A DNA stretch of 64,000 nucleotides from Paenibacillus helianthi (GTDB taxonomy: Bacteria > Bacillota > Bacilli > Paenibacillales > Paenibacillaceae): NCBI RefSeq assembly GCF_001909055.1, contig NZ_LVWI01000039.1, forward strand, positions 54,361-118,360. Direction: 5' to 3'. Below are positions 47,769 through 57,960 of the stretch, in pieces (position 1 is the stretch's first letter; every line of letters begins with the position of its first letter). A program made the position numbers and the translations under genes. The notes under the pieces are model-generated. The model was not told the origin of the DNA. It saw only the letters and a list, made by a program, of their open reading frames with translations, and searched no databases.

Positions 47769-47820
47769 ACATCTACAGTAGTGGAAGAACACCATCATTT
47801 TCCCAGGGGAGGTACTTACT

Positions 47821-48081
47821 ATGGATGTATTAAAAGTATCAGCTAAATCCAATCCAAATTCCGTCGCCGGCGCGTTAGCGGGTGTTCTTCGTGAACGAGG
47901 AACGGCCGAGCTGCAAGCCATTGGAGCCGGAGCACTGAACCAAGCCGTCAAAGCAGTTGCCATTGCCCGGGGATTTGTTGCACCTAGCGGTGTAGATTTA
48001 ATCTGCATCCCAGCTTTTACAGACATAGTGATTGATGGAGAGGATCGGACCGCGATTAAACTGATTGTAGAACCCAGATAA
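47821..48081 (+). CDS. spoVS: Stage V sporulation protein S
   Basis: An 86-residue Alba-like protein, exact family length and very conserved: MDVLKVSAKSNPNSVAGALA at the N-terminus and CIPAFTDIVIDGEDRTAIKL near the C-terminus. It affects the step from septum to engulfment and spore coat completion in B. subtilis. ATG after CAGGGGAGGTACTTACT. Own sigma-H promoter and own terminator, in the same place after ymdB as in B. subtilis. Confidence 0.97.
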   Translation: MDVLKVSAKSNPNSVAGALAGVLRERGTAELQAIGAGALNQAVKAVAIARGFVAPSGVDLICIPAFTDIVIDGEDRTAIKLIVEPR

Positions 48082-48131
48082 TAAATAGTCTTAAGGGATG
48101 GGATTAACCATCCTCGTGAACTTTTGGAATG

Positions 48132-48161
48132 AACCTGTTTACTTCGGTAAGCAGGTTTTTT
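48132..48161 (+). terminator. Intrinsic terminator after spoVS
   Basis: AACCTGTTTAC (48132-48142), TTCG tetraloop, GTAAGCAGGTT (48147-48157) and TTTTTT. One G-U pair in an 11-base stem. Confidence 0.88.
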
Positions 48162-48215
48162 GCTGTATATAATTAATTTAGGATTCCAAGTCGGAGGATG
48201 GATTGTTGCAGCATA

Positions 48216-48241
48216 TGCTTTGTAATAGTGCTTTGTAATAG
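48216..48241 (+). repeat. 13-base tandem duplication upstream of the dipeptidase gene
   Basis: TGCTTTGTAATAG occurs twice head to tail. It lies 36 bases before the ATG at 48278 and could be a recent slippage event or part of a control site. Confidence 0.8.
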
Positions 48242-48277
48242 ACCTATAGCCAAAGCGAAAGCGAGGTTCATACAGGG

Positions 48278-49243
48278 ATGAGGAACAGGAAAATGAAAGT
48301 GGCGGATTTTCACTGTGATGTGCTAAGCAAGCTGCAGGCATCTCCGGATATCGACTTTACGAAGGACAGCCGGCTGGATGTAACTCTGGAACGTTTGCTG
48401 GCGGGTGGTGTCGAACTGCAGATTTTTGCAATCTTTTTATCAGCGCAGCGGGAAAAAGTGAGCTTTGAACGAATTCTGGGACAAATTGAATCGTTCCGGG
48501 CACAAGTGGCCACTCCAGGCGGCCTGCAGTGGCTTCGCTGGAAGGAGGAGACAACGGAAATGGCTGATAGACCCACAGGATGGGGAATGCTCTCACTGGA
48601 AGGCGTGGACGGTCTGGAGGGCAACCTATTCTATGCGCAGTTATGCTTTGAGCTGGGTGTGCGTTTTATGGGCCTAACCTGGAATTATGCAAATTGGGCG
48701 GCGGACGGCGTACTGGAGCCACGGAATGGCGGTTTTACGGAACAGGGGCGCAGGCTGATTGAATGGTGCAACAGGAGCGGCATGCTGCTGGATGTATCGC
48801 ATCTCGCGCCAGCTGGTTTCTGGGAGCTTGCGGAGCGGAATACACGCCCCTTTATTGCTTCGCATTCCAACGCTGCTGCAATATGTGGACATCCGCGCAA
48901 TTTGAGTGACGAGCAGATTCGGGCGCTGGTGGCTATGGACGGGCGGATCGGGCTGACTTTTGTTCCTTGGTTTGTCCGGGATGGAGGAGGAGCGAAGGCT
49001 GAGGATGTGCTGCGTCATATCGAGCATGTCTGTTCTCTTGGCGGTTCCAGGCAGATTATGTTCGGGTCGGATTTTGACGGCATTGATGCCTGGGTAGAAG
49101 GCCTTGAGCATCCGGGGAAATATGCAGAATTCGCCGAGCTGCTGCTGGCACATTATCCTGAGGAAGACGTACGGGGGTGGCTGCACGGGAATGCACTGAC
49201 ATTTCTTGCAACAAATCTGCCGTCGAAACCAAGCCACCCTTGA
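48278..49243 (+). CDS. Membrane dipeptidase-type (M19) peptidase
   Basis: Zinc dipeptidase of the renal dipeptidase family, 321 residues, TIM-barrel amidohydrolase. Metal ligands: ADFHCDVL (HxD) at the N-terminus, MLSLEGVDGLEGN (glutamate), DVSHLAPAGFWELAE and PFIASHSNAAAICGHPRNLS (histidines), and FGSDFDGIDAW near the C-terminus. No signal peptide is visible, so it is probably cytoplasmic. The start may be ATG 48278 or the in-frame ATG at 48293, which gives the family's usual N-terminus. In B. subtilis this place holds tdh-kbl. Confidence 0.88.
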   Translation: MRNRKMKVADFHCDVLSKLQASPDIDFTKDSRLDVTLERLLAGGVELQIFAIFLSAQREKVSFERILGQIESFRAQVATPGGLQWLRWKEETTEMADRPTGWGMLSLEGVDGLEGNLFYAQLCFELGVRFMGLTWNYANWAADGVLEPRNGGFTEQGRRLIEWCNRSGMLLDVSHLAPAGFWELAERNTRPFIASHSNAAAICGHPRNLSDEQIRALVAMDGRIGLTFVPWFVRDGGGAKAEDVLRHIEHVCSLGGSRQIMFGSDFDGIDAWVEGLEHPGKYAEFAELLLAHYPEEDVRGWLHGNALTFLATNLPSKPSHP

Positions 49244-49309
49244 ACTGCAAGATTCAGCCGGTAAGTGGCGATTTTTTGACAATCCTGTTCCAATATCGCA
49301 AAATGCTGA

Positions 49310-49346
49310 AAAAAGATCTCTCTTTGTGAAGCGGATCTTTTTATTT
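49310..49346 (+). terminator. Intrinsic terminator after the dipeptidase gene
   Basis: AAAAAGATC (49310-49318) and GATCTTTTT (49334-49342) form a perfect nine-base stem, followed by ATTTTC. Confidence 0.62.
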
Positions 49347-49417
49347 TCAAAGAAATAGATGTATAATGTTCAATGGCTTGTACAGATACTAGAGAAAATA
49401 CAAGGAGTGACATTACA

Positions 49418-49990
49418 ATGAGCAAGACTGTACCCGTAGGTGTGTCGGCCCGACATATTCACCTTACGCAGGAGCATGTAGAAGCGTTATTTGGCCCAGG
49501 CTATCAATTGACTGAGTTCAAATCGCTTTCCCAAACCGGACAATTTGCAGCAAACGAGCAAGTAGCTGTGATTGGAACCAAAGGAAAATTTGACAAAGTC
49601 AGAATTCTTGGCCCTGTCCGTCCAGCATCACAGCTGGAAGTTTCCCGCACAGATGCATTCAGCCTTGGCGTGAAAGCCCCTGTCCGCGAATCCGGCCACA
49701 TTGAAGGCACCCCAGGAATTACGATCAAAGGACCTGCCGGCGAAGTTGAGCTGGAAACAGGCGTCATCGTGGCAGCACGCCACATCCACTTCCATACTTC
49801 TGAAGCTGAAGCTTGGGGCATTGCCGACAAGCAATTGCTGAAGGTACGCCTTGGCGGCGAACGTGGTCTGGTACTTGAGAACGTGCTTGCACGCGTATCC
49901 GATAACTTCAAGCTTGACATGCATATCGACACCGACGAAGCTAATGCTGCAGGTGCCAATAATGGCGATACTGCTGAAATTGTAGATTAG
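49418..49990 (+). CDS. pduL: PduL-type phosphate propanoyltransferase
   Basis: Phosphotransacylase of 190 residues that swaps acyl groups between coenzyme A and phosphate. Two beta-barrel halves each carry a histidine metal motif: VGVSARHIHLTQEHVEALFG at the N-terminus and IVAARHIHFHTSEAEAWGI in the second half. The ATG at 49418 follows CAAGGAGTGACATTACA. No propanediol-utilisation or microcompartment genes are near and no encapsulation peptide is evident, so it may serve as a housekeeping acetate/propionate phosphotransacylase. Own terminator. Confidence 0.88.
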   Translation: MSKTVPVGVSARHIHLTQEHVEALFGPGYQLTEFKSLSQTGQFAANEQVAVIGTKGKFDKVRILGPVRPASQLEVSRTDAFSLGVKAPVRESGHIEGTPGITIKGPAGEVELETGVIVAARHIHFHTSEAEAWGIADKQLLKVRLGGERGLVLENVLARVSDNFKLDMHIDTDEANAAGANNGDTAEIVD

Positions 49991-50013
49991 TCTTAAACTT
50001 TCATAAGAGTGAA

Positions 50014-50043
50014 GGAGCGGGGGAGAATTCCTCCGCTTTTTTT
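50014..50043 (+). terminator. Intrinsic terminator after pduL
   Basis: AGCGGGGGA (50016-50024) and TCCTCCGCT (50029-50037) pair with one mismatch around GAAT, followed by TTTTTTT. Confidence 0.82.
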
Positions 50044-50340
50044 GTGCTGCAACACCACTAGAAAATGGGTGAATCCAATGGCCTAAGTCTGTGTTCAACG
50101 CTGAGCCAAACGTCCTGAGCGGCCGCAAACAGATCGGTTTAGTGTATGAAAAGATCGGATTTTTAAATGTTCAGGGGTACCGGCAAATGGTAGTATCGAT
50201 TTGAAGCTGTAACTTTCTGGTAAAACATTTCATAGAGCTCAATTGAACTGGATCTCGAAGGGAGCGGGTGCAGCGGGGAGTGTAAGCAGTAGGAATTTCG
50301 TAGCTGGAGTAGCAAAAGAAGAAGCATCTGGTTTGTTTTT
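50044..50340 (+). other. Upstream region of the rhamnogalacturonan enzyme gene
   Basis: About 300 bases with no gene on either strand. AT-rich stretches near 50155-50170 and 50190-50230 could hold a promoter, but no clear pair of boxes is seen. The cre site at its end is listed separately. Confidence 0.4.
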
Positions 50341-50354
50341 GGAAAGCGGTTACA
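50341..50354 (+). promoter_or_regulatory. Candidate CcpA-binding cre site
   Basis: GGAAAGCGGTTACA matches the cre consensus TGWAARCGNTWNCW at 13 of 14 positions (first base G instead of T). It lies 56 bases before the ATG of the secreted pectin-degrading enzyme, where CcpA repression would be expected. Confidence 0.68.
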
Positions 50355-50410
50355 CTTCGAGCGAGTGATCCAAAGGCTTTTAAAAATTGAAAGCGGGTGA
50401 ATCACAGAAG

Positions 50411-53400
50411 ATGAGTAGAAATCGTAAGAGCAACCATACGGTGATGCTTCTTTTATCATGGGTGATGATATGTTCCACTTTGTTTCCGGCGCTTGTGTAT
50501 GGGGCTGAGCAGGGGGATAGTGCATCGGTGCAGGCCTCGCAGCTGGAGCTACGGTATGATTTTGGTACGGCATCAAGTCCGGTAATGGAAGGATACACTG
50601 CTGTTCATGAAGCTTTGCTGTACACCAGAGAGCTGGGATATGGTCTAGACCAGGCTGTGGCCTCCAGAAACAGTTCGGGGGGTGACGGGTTAAGCAATGA
50701 TTTTGTGTTGGGTACGTCCTACTCTTTTCTGGTAGATGTGCCGAACGGAGAGTATGATGTCACTGTCTATTCCGGGGATATGCTTACGGGTACCAGCACT
50801 ACCCAAACCACGTTTACCCTGGAAGGAGCCGCGGCCGGAACGATTACCAGTAAGCAGAAGGTGAATCAGTCGGACTACCATACCACAGTGCTCGATGGGC
50901 AATTGACCTTAGGGGTGTCAGGAACGGGGGCTGGCGGGTATTTAAACGGTCTTGTTATTCAAAAGGCGAGTGCTCAGCCCCCTTCGGCACCGGAAGGACT
51001 TACGGTTACTGCTGTGGACGGATCAAGCGTCTCGCTTCACTGGAACACCGTTACGAATGCGGTCTATTACGAGGTCTATCGAAGCGGCGAGACAGGCAGT
51101 GCGGTTCAGCAGCTGGGATCGACGGCGGATACAAGTTATACGGACAAAGAAGTTGTTGAAGGTGGTCACTACTCCTATTTTGTAACCGCTATTAATGATA
51201 AAGGCGTGGAGTCGCAACTTAGTGGTCCGGTCATTGTGGAGAGCACGAATGACACACCGCCTGCCCCGCTGCCGCAGGGAAACGAATATGCCCTTGATTT
51301 CGGGCCGGGTGCCGCAGCAGACGGTTATTTGAAGGTCGAGGTCGGGACTGCCTACTCCGAGGACAGCAAATATGGATTCACGGATACGTCCAAAGTAAGC
51401 GGAGCTGACAGAGGCACGGCGGATGCTTTAAGAACGGATTTTGTAGTCGTTAAGGACTCAGGGTTCAATATCGATGTGCCGAATGGTGATTATACGGTAT
51501 CTCTGATTGCCGGTGACAGCGGCGGCGGTACGAATGTGGCTATCCGTGTAGAAAACATGCAGAAAGTACAGCTTACCAGCAAGAATGCGGGAGAGTATTT
51601 GGAAATGAGCTTCGATATTGCGCTGGTCGACGGACAGATGAATTTCGTATTTACCGGCACGAGACCCGTACTCAATGCGCTTGTGATCAAAAAACAGCCT
51701 GAACGCACAGCCGGTGAGAAGCCTACGGTATACATTGCCGGGGATTCTACTGTACAGACCTATGATCCGTACTGGAAGCCACAGGCGGGCTGGGGTCAGA
51801 TGCTTGGCAAATTTTTTACCACAGCGGTTGAGTTCAATAATCATGCCATTGGGGGGCGCAGCTCGAAGTCCTTCATTGTGGAAGGCAGGTTGGATGAGAT
51901 ACTCCGGGAGATTAAGCCGGGTGACTATTTTCTCGTACAGTTTGGACATAACGATTCTACGATCAGCGTGCCTGATCGTTATGCTTCACCAGCTGATTAC
52001 AAAAATTATCTGAAAACCTACGTTCAAGGCACCAGGCAGCGTGGGGCTACGCCGATTCTGCTGACGCCAATGGGCCGCCGGGATTATAACGCTGAGAAGG
52101 GCCAATTTAATGTCAGCTTCCTGGAATACGTGCAGGCGATGAAAGAGGTCGCCACTGAGCTTAACGTAGAGCTGGTAGATCTAAGCTCGCGCAGTGTGGC
52201 TTATTACAACTCAATCGGATTTGAAGCTACGCGGGCTGTATTCCTATATACGGACCCGGGTGTTTATGCGGCTTTTCCGGCTGGATCGAGTGACAATACC
52301 CATTTCCAGGAATATGGGGCCATTCAAATGGCCCGCCTGATTGCCGGAGGCATCGCGGCTCTGGACATCCCGTTATCTGGAGAGGTCCGGGAGAGTGAAC
52401 CCCCTGCTGCAGTTCCGGTGAAGCCCACAGGCCTGGCGGCCGGCAGTGTCAGTAATGCAGGTGCCGTATTGAAATGGAATGCAGTAGAAGGGGCAGATAT
52501 CTACAAAATCTACCGCAAACTGGCTTCAGCCGATCCATCTGCTTATACCATGATTGGCTCTGCCACAGTTTCATCGATTTCAGTAGGCGGGATGGCTGAA
52601 GGCCAGAGCTATACAGTGAGAGTGACAGCAGTCAACGGACGGGGGGAATCGGAACCCTCCGATCCGCTGACACTTACTACGAAGCAGTCCCGGTACCGTT
52701 ATGATTTTGGACCTGCCGGTTCACCAGTCGCTGCAGGTTACACTGAAGTGAACCGAAGCGTACTTTATACGCCGGAGCTGGGTTATGGCCTGACTTCAAG
52801 CGCCGGGATGAGCGACCGTGACCGTGGGGAAGGGACGGATGCGCTGCGCCGGGATTTCGTCATTTATTTTGGCGGGTCCTATGAATTCAAGGTAGATATG
52901 CCGAATGGTTATTACTCCGTCAAGACATATACCGGTGACTGGACCGGATCTACCAAAACAAACGTATCGATCGAAGGGAAAGATTATGGAACCATTTCTT
53001 CCGGTAAAGGGAGTATAGCCGAGAAGGAGTACAGCCAGATTTCCATCAAAGACGGCCAGATGAATCTGGTGTTCAGTGGTACGACCGCTCATCTTAACGG
53101 AGTAGAGATTACACCACTAATGCTGGCGCCGGCGAATCTCAAGCTGGATCAGCTGGATCTTCACCATGATCCGGTAACAACAACCCTTTCCTGGGCAGGT
53201 ATCGACGGGGCCGCTAAATATAGGGTGTACCGAAAGGCCACAGTAGCTGAGAGTGCAGAGCTTCTGGGGGAAACAGCTAGTCTGACCTTTACAGACTCTA
53301 CAGCCGATATTGGGATGGATTACCAGTACTCCGTTACTGCGCTGGACAGCACCGGACTGGAGTCGGTGGCTTCCAACCTTCTGCTGGTATCAATGATTGA

Positions 53401-56065
53401 CCCATCCGTAGCCAAAGCTGCTGTTCCAAGCGGTCTGGAGCTGCAGGCCGTACACAAAAATGATGTTAGCTTCCGTTGGAACCAAGCTGGGGATGCCAAA
53501 ATGTTCAATGTGTACCGGTCAAAATCCGCTGGCGGCGAATATGTCCTGATTGGCAAGACGAAGATGGCGTCTTATACGGACCGTACCATTCTAAGTACGA
53601 TTCCCTATTATTATAAAGTGGCCTCCGTCAATGCGGGTGGAATTTCCGGGCTGTCCGCTATGCTGGAGACCCCGATTGTAACCACACTCTTCCGCAATAT
53701 GGAAAACCTGGACCGTGCGGCGGTTGCGGTCAAGACGAATGAAGGAATGTATCTCAGCTGGCGGATGCTGGGGCTTGATCCCGATTCGATAGCTTTCAAT
53801 GTGTACCGTGATGGAAAAAAAGTAAATGTAAAACCGCTGACAAGCAGTACGAATCTGCTTGATGCGAAGGGAACAGTGGACTCCAAATATATATTAAAAG
53901 CCGTATTAAATGGTGCAGAGCAATCCGCTTCGGAAGTATTCGGTGTATGGCAGCAGCAGTATCTGTCTGTGCCGCTCCAGAAGCCTGCAGATGATTATAC
54001 GAAGGACGGCCAGCCTTACACCTACAATGCCGGAGACGCGAGTGTAGGGGATCTGGATGGTGACGGGAAATATGAGATTGTCATGCTATGGTCACCTTCG
54101 AACAGCAAGGACAACTCTCAGGCAGGCTACACAGGCATTGTCTATATGGATGCCTACAAAATGGACGGAACCCGTCTCTGGCGGATTAACCTTGGACGGA
54201 ATATCCGTGCTGGGGCCCATTATTCCCCGTTCATGGTCTATGATCTGGACAGTGACGGCCGTGCAGAGGTGATGCTCAAAACCGCAGACGGCACGATCGA
54301 TGGCCAAGGTGCAGTGATTGGTGATGCCGCGGCGGATTACCGTAACAGCAGCGGTTACGTGCTGCTCGGGAATGAATATCTGACCGTATTCGATGGGATG
54401 ACGGGCCGGGCAGTAGATACGGTGGAGTATGACCCGCCACGCGGCGATGTGAGCGGATGGGGCGACGCATACGGCAACCGTGTGGACCGGTTTTTGGCGG
54501 CGGTGGCCTATCTGGACGGTGAGCACCCCAGTGTGATTTTTAGCCGTGGTTATTATACGCGGACGGTGCTGGCTGCCTATAACTACAAGGATGGTAAACT
54601 GAGCAAGGTATGGCGGTTTGATTCTAGTGACGAAGGGAATGGGGAATACACGGGCCAGGGCAACCACAACTTATCCATAGGTGATGTGGACCGGGACGGC
54701 AAGGATGAAATTACGTTCGGGGCCATGGCGATTGATGATGACGGCCAGCCGCTGTATAACACAAAGCTCGGTCATGGCGATGCCATTCACTTCGGGGATC
54801 TGGACCCGGCAAGACCGGGCCTGGAGGTTTTTGATGTACATGAGCATGTAGATTCCAAATATGGCATAGAAATGCGTGACGCGGCAACCGGCGAAGCGCT
54901 GTGGGGTGTGTATACAGGTATTGATACAGGCCGGGGGATGTCGGCAGACATTGATCCGAATCATTTGGGAGAAGAGGTCTGGGCGGCAACCATTACTAAC
55001 GGGCAGCAAATTCCGGTCACCGGAATATACAGCGCCAAGGGGGAACTGATAAGCAATACGCTGCCTTCTTCAACGAACTTCGGGGTATGGTGGGATGGCG
55101 ATCTTTTGCGGGAGCTGATGGATGACAACCGGGTGGATAAATGGGACTATGCGAATCAGACGACAGGCAATCTGTTAAAAGCCGTGGGAGCGGCCTCGAA
55201 CAACGGGACAAAAGCCAATCCCAGCCTGCAAGCAGACCTGTATGGCGACTGGCGCGAGGAAATCATGTGGCGTTCCGCCGATAGCACGGATCTGCGGATA
55301 TACACCACCACAATGCTGACCGATTACCGGATCCGTACGCTGATGCAAGATCCGGTCTACCGCCTGGCGGTGGCCTGGCAGAACGTAGGCTATAATCAGC
55401 CGCCGCATCCGGGCTTTTATCTGGGGACGGGAATGGAGGCGCCACCGGCACCGGCTATCCAGATCGTAGGCGGTCCGCAGAAGGCGACGGGTGTACCCGG
55501 GAAGCTGGTGCTGTCCAGCAATAGCGGTTATGACACCGGACTGCAGGATGGCGATTACCAAATCACAATGAATCTGTGGTGGGGCAACAACGGAACCAGC
55601 TATAAGCTGTACGAGAACGGCAAGTTGATTGATGTCAAGGCTTTTGCCGATCACTCCCCGGAGGCGCAAAATGCGGTGACCAATCTGACTGGAAAAGCAA
55701 ACGGGACTTATACCTACACTGCAGAGCTTATCAATTCTTGGGGAACAACGGTTTCCAGTCCGCTTGTGGTAACGGTGAAAGACGCGGCTCCTGGCGTTCC
55801 GGTGTTATCAAATGATAATTGGGATGGTGACGGGAATTATAATGTGACTATGAATCTATGGTGGGGAATGAATGCGACAATTTACCGTCTTTATGAAAAT
55901 GGTGTCTTGGTCGATACGCAGCCTCTAAGCGCAAATACGCCAAATGCCCAGTCAGCCGTGACATCTGTATTGAACCGCACAGCAGGCGTGTATGAATATC
56001 GTGCGGAGCTGGTCAACAGCTCTGGCACAAGCGAGAGTGTAATTATGAAGGTTACGGTCCAATAG
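50411..56065 (+). CDS. Secreted multidomain enzyme: CE12-like acetylesterase plus PL11-like rhamnogalacturonan lyase
   Basis: Extracellular protein of 1884 residues. Signal peptide (1 to about 33), then three copies of a beta-sandwich domain opening with YDFG or LDFG (about 45-190, 291-437, 760-905), with fibronectin III-like domains between them (193-282, 669-759, 909-997, 1004-1090). At 438-657 is an SGNH esterase: [10 protein letters not shown] with Ser446, [15 protein letters not shown], and the DNTH pair Asp628/His631, the pattern of rhamnogalacturonan acetylesterase. From about 1092 to 1685 is a YesW/YesX-type lyase with calcium-binding-like [18 protein letters not shown] and DVDRDGKDE loops. 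Two C-terminal repeats start MNLWWG (1696-1884) and resemble chitinase-type Ig domains. ATG 50411 after AGCGGGTGA. Substrate is inferred. Confidence 0.87.
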   Translation: MSRNRKSNHTVMLLLSWVMICSTLFPALVYGAEQGDSASVQASQLELRYDFGTASSPVMEGYTAVHEALLYTRELGYGLDQAVASRNSSGGDGLSNDFVLGTSYSFLVDVPNGEYDVTVYSGDMLTGTSTTQTTFTLEGAAAGTITSKQKVNQSDYHTTVLDGQLTLGVSGTGAGGYLNGLVIQKASAQPPSAPEGLTVTAVDGSSVSLHWNTVTNAVYYEVYRSGETGSAVQQLGSTADTSYTDKEVVEGGHYSYFVTAINDKGVESQLSGPVIVESTNDTPPAPLPQGNEYALDFGPGAAADGYLKVEVGTAYSEDSKYGFTDTSKVSGADRGTADALRTDFVVVKDSGFNIDVPNGDYTVSLIAGDSGGGTNVAIRVENMQKVQLTSKNAGEYLEMSFDIALVDGQMNFVFTGTRPVLNALVIKKQPERTAGEKPTVYIAGDSTVQTYDPYWKPQAGWGQMLGKFFTTAVEFNNHAIGGRSSKSFIVEGRLDEILREIKPGDYFLVQFGHNDSTISVPDRYASPADYKNYLKTYVQGTRQRGATPILLTPMGRRDYNAEKGQFNVSFLEYVQAMKEVATELNVELVDLSSRSVAYYNSIGFEATRAVFLYTDPGVYAAFPAGSSDNTHFQEYGAIQMARLIAGGIAALDIPLSGEVRESEPPAAVPVKPTGLAAGSVSNAGAVLKWNAVEGADIYKIYRKLASADPSAYTMIGSATVSSISVGGMAEGQSYTVRVTAVNGRGESEPSDPLTLTTKQSRYRYDFGPAGSPVAAGYTEVNRSVLYTPELGYGLTSSAGMSDRDRGEGTDALRRDFVIYFGGSYEFKVDMPNGYYSVKTYTGDWTGSTKTNVSIEGKDYGTISSGKGSIAEKEYSQISIKDGQMNLVFSGTTAHLNGVEITPLMLAPANLKLDQLDLHHDPVTTTLSWAGIDGAAKYRVYRKATVAESAELLGETASLTFTDSTADIGMDYQYSVTALDSTGLESVASNLLLVSMIDPSVAKAAVPSGLELQAVHKNDVSFRWNQAGDAKMFNVYRSKSAGGEYVLIGKTKMASYTDRTILSTIPYYYKVASVNAGGISGLSAMLETPIVTTLFRNMENLDRAAVAVKTNEGMYLSWRMLGLDPDSIAFNVYRDGKKVNVKPLTSSTNLLDAKGTVDSKYILKAVLNGAEQSASEVFGVWQQQYLSVPLQKPADDYTKDGQPYTYNAGDASVGDLDGDGKYEIVMLWSPSNSKDNSQAGYTGIVYMDAYKMDGTRLWRINLGRNIRAGAHYSPFMVYDLDSDGRAEVMLKTADGTIDGQGAVIGDAAADYRNSSGYVLLGNEYLTVFDGMTGRAVDTVEYDPPRGDVSGWGDAYGNRVDRFLAAVAYLDGEHPSVIFSRGYYTRTVLAAYNYKDGKLSKVWRFDSSDEGNGEYTGQGNHNLSIGDVDRDGKDEITFGAMAIDDDGQPLYNTKLGHGDAIHFGDLDPARPGLEVFDVHEHVDSKYGIEMRDAATGEALWGVYTGIDTGRGMSADIDPNHLGEEVWAATITNGQQIPVTGIYSAKGELISNTLPSSTNFGVWWDGDLLRELMDDNRVDKWDYANQTTGNLLKAVGAASNNGTKANPSLQADLYGDWREEIMWRSADSTDLRIYTTTMLTDYRIRTLMQDPVYRLAVAWQNVGYNQPPHPGFYLGTGMEAPPAPAIQIVGGPQKATGVPGKLVLSSNSGYDTGLQDGDYQITMNLWWGNNGTSYKLYENGKLIDVKAFADHSPEAQNAVTNLTGKANGTYTYTAELINSWGTTVSSPLVVTVKDAAPGVPVLSNDNWDGDGNYNVTMNLWWGMNATIYRLYENGVLVDTQPLSANTPNAQSAVTSVLNRTAGVYEYRAELVNSSGTSESVIMKVTVQ

Positions 56066-56076
56066 AAGGATCATAT

Positions 56077-56116
56077 GGACCTCCAGCATCGATAGGATGC
56101 GGAGGTTCTTTTTTTG
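56077..56116 (+). terminator. Intrinsic terminator after the lyase gene
   Basis: GACCTCC-A-GCATC and GATGC-GGAGGTT form a long stem around GATAG, followed by TTTTTTT. Confidence 0.85.
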
Positions 56117-56312
56117 TAACAAACATGAAACAAGAGTTCCTCTAAATTAGCTCCAATTCCATAACCTCAATGGGCGGGGTTATTTTATATGCGGATATGT
56201 GGTATCATTATGTGTTATGACTTACAACTGCGCTATGTGGAGACGCAGGAATAAGCTGAATACTGTTCGTTCATGAACTGAAAATATATGTATTGATAAT
56301 TAAGGAGACAAC

Positions 56313-57824
56313 ATGACTTTTAATGATTTGAATTTGATCCCCGCGATCCTCAAGGCTTTGAGCCAGGAAAATTATACATCCCCCACCCCAATTCAGGAGG
56401 AGTCCATCCCTGCGGCATTGGCCGGCAGAGACGTCCTTGGCTGTGCACAGACCGGAACAGGCAAAACAGCCGCGTTCTCATTGCCAATTATCCAGTTGTT
56501 AAGCCAGCAGCCTTCTGTAACTGGCGGCAAACGCCGGATTCGTTCGCTGATTCTCACACCTACCAGAGAGCTTGCTTTGCAAATCTCGGAAAATATTCAG
56601 GCCTATAGCAAATTCACCAGCATCCGTTCAACAGCTATTGTCGGCGGTGTATCGCAAAAAGCGCAGGAGCGCGCATTAAGCCAGGGTGCAGATATTCTGA
56701 TTGCTACACCAGGACGGCTGATCGATCTGATCAACCAGAAGCATGTCGATCTGCAATATGTGCAGATTCTTGTACTGGACGAAGCAGACCGCATGCTCGA
56801 CATGGGCTTCATTCATGATGTGAAGCGGATTATTGCCAAAATGCCAGCCAAAAAACAAACCCTGTTCTTCTCGGCTACGATGCCGACAGAAATTTCGAAT
56901 TTGATCAAAACACTGCTGGTGAACCCGGTGAAAATCGAAATAACCCCGGTTTCCTCCACTGTGGATAGAATTGAGCAGTCGATCTATCTGCTGGAGAACG
57001 GCAATAAGCAGAATCAGTTGAACCGTCTGCTGCAGGACAAATCGATTGTGTCTGCACTGGTCTTCACCCGCACAAAACGCGGAGCTGACCGGGTGACCCG
57101 CGATTTGACCCGAATTAACATTACCGCCCAAGCGATTCATGGTAACAAGTCCCAGAATGACCGCCAGAATGCGCTGCGCAACTTCAAGAGCGGGGCTACA
57201 CGCGTGCTTGTTGCTACGGACATTGCCGCCCGCGGGATTGACATTGATGAGCTGTCGCATGTCATCAACTTCAATCTGCCGAACATTCCGGAAACCTATG
57301 TTCACCGTATCGGCCGCACCGGCCGTGCCGGTATGAGCGGAATTGCCATTTCTCTATGCGAAGCCGAAGAAATCCCGTACCTTAAGGATATCCAGAAGCT
57401 GATCGGCAAGACGATTCCGGAAGTGAAGGACCATGCGTACCCAATGTCCAAAAGTGCTCAGGCTCTGCTGAATGAACGCCCGGCCAAAGCCCCGGCGAAA
57501 CCGGCGGCCAAGCCGAAGACCAATCCGGCGCGCAAGCCGAAGTCGGAGTGGTTCACGCAAGGTAACCGTCCGGGTAACAGTTCCGGTGGAAGTAAGAGCA
57601 GTGCGGGTAGCAAACCAAGCGCGGATGCGGGCCGCAAATCAGCAGCAGGAGCAAGACCTGGAAGTGCTGCCGCCAGCGGAGCCGGTTATAACGGCAGACC
57701 GGGCGAGCGGAACGGCTCCGGTCAGAGCAGCAGACCTGCAACCGGTCAGGCTGGCAGATCAGGCAACAACCACAGCAACCGTCCAAGCAGCAGACCTGCT
57801 GCCAAAGCAGGCAGATCGCAATAA
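56313..57824 (+). CDS. DEAD-box RNA helicase, RhlE/CshA-like
   Basis: ATP-dependent RNA helicase of 503 residues. Motifs in order: Q motif near YTSPTPIQEESIP, Walker A AQTGTGKT at 45-52, PTRELALQI, TPGRLIDL, DEAD at 156-159, FSATMP, ARGIDIDELSHVINF and HRIGRTGRAG. The C-terminal tail from about 390 is a basic, low-complexity region rich in P, A, K, then G, S, R and N, likely for RNA contact. ATG after TAAGGAGACAAC. An inverted repeat ATAACCTC / GGGGTTAT with a T-rich tail lies near 56160-56190 in the leader. Convergent with the dapA-like gene, sharing a terminator. Confidence 0.93.
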   Translation: MTFNDLNLIPAILKALSQENYTSPTPIQEESIPAALAGRDVLGCAQTGTGKTAAFSLPIIQLLSQQPSVTGGKRRIRSLILTPTRELALQISENIQAYSKFTSIRSTAIVGGVSQKAQERALSQGADILIATPGRLIDLINQKHVDLQYVQILVLDEADRMLDMGFIHDVKRIIAKMPAKKQTLFFSATMPTEISNLIKTLLVNPVKIEITPVSSTVDRIEQSIYLLENGNKQNQLNRLLQDKSIVSALVFTRTKRGADRVTRDLTRINITAQAIHGNKSQNDRQNALRNFKSGATRVLVATDIAARGIDIDELSHVINFNLPNIPETYVHRIGRTGRAGMSGIAISLCEAEEIPYLKDIQKLIGKTIPEVKDHAYPMSKSAQALLNERPAKAPAKPAAKPKTNPARKPKSEWFTQGNRPGNSSGGSKSSAGSKPSADAGRKSAAGARPGSAAASGAGYNGRPGERNGSGQSSRPATGQAGRSGNNHSNRPSSRPAAKAGRSQ

Positions 57825-57876
57825 ACTGCGGCCTTGCGAATACAATATAAGCCTCTCCTAACGGAGGCACAAATAC

Positions 57877-57928
57877 CAACAAGAACCGCCAGGGTGCAGT
57901 CAGAGACTGTCCTTGGCGGTTCTTGTTG
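57877..57928. terminator. Bidirectional terminator between the helicase and dapA-like genes
   Basis: CAACAAGAACCGCCA (57877-57891) and TGGCGGTTCTTGTTG (57914-57928) form a perfect 15-base stem, and CAGTC/GACTG extends it inside. It lies between two convergent genes and can serve both. Confidence 0.8.
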
Positions 57929-57960
57929 TGCGGCATATTATATCAGTTATCGAACAAGTG

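Noticed and set aside
57139..57861. Overlapping plus-strand frames inside the helicase C-terminal region
   Set aside because: They are frame shadows of the basic low-complexity tail.
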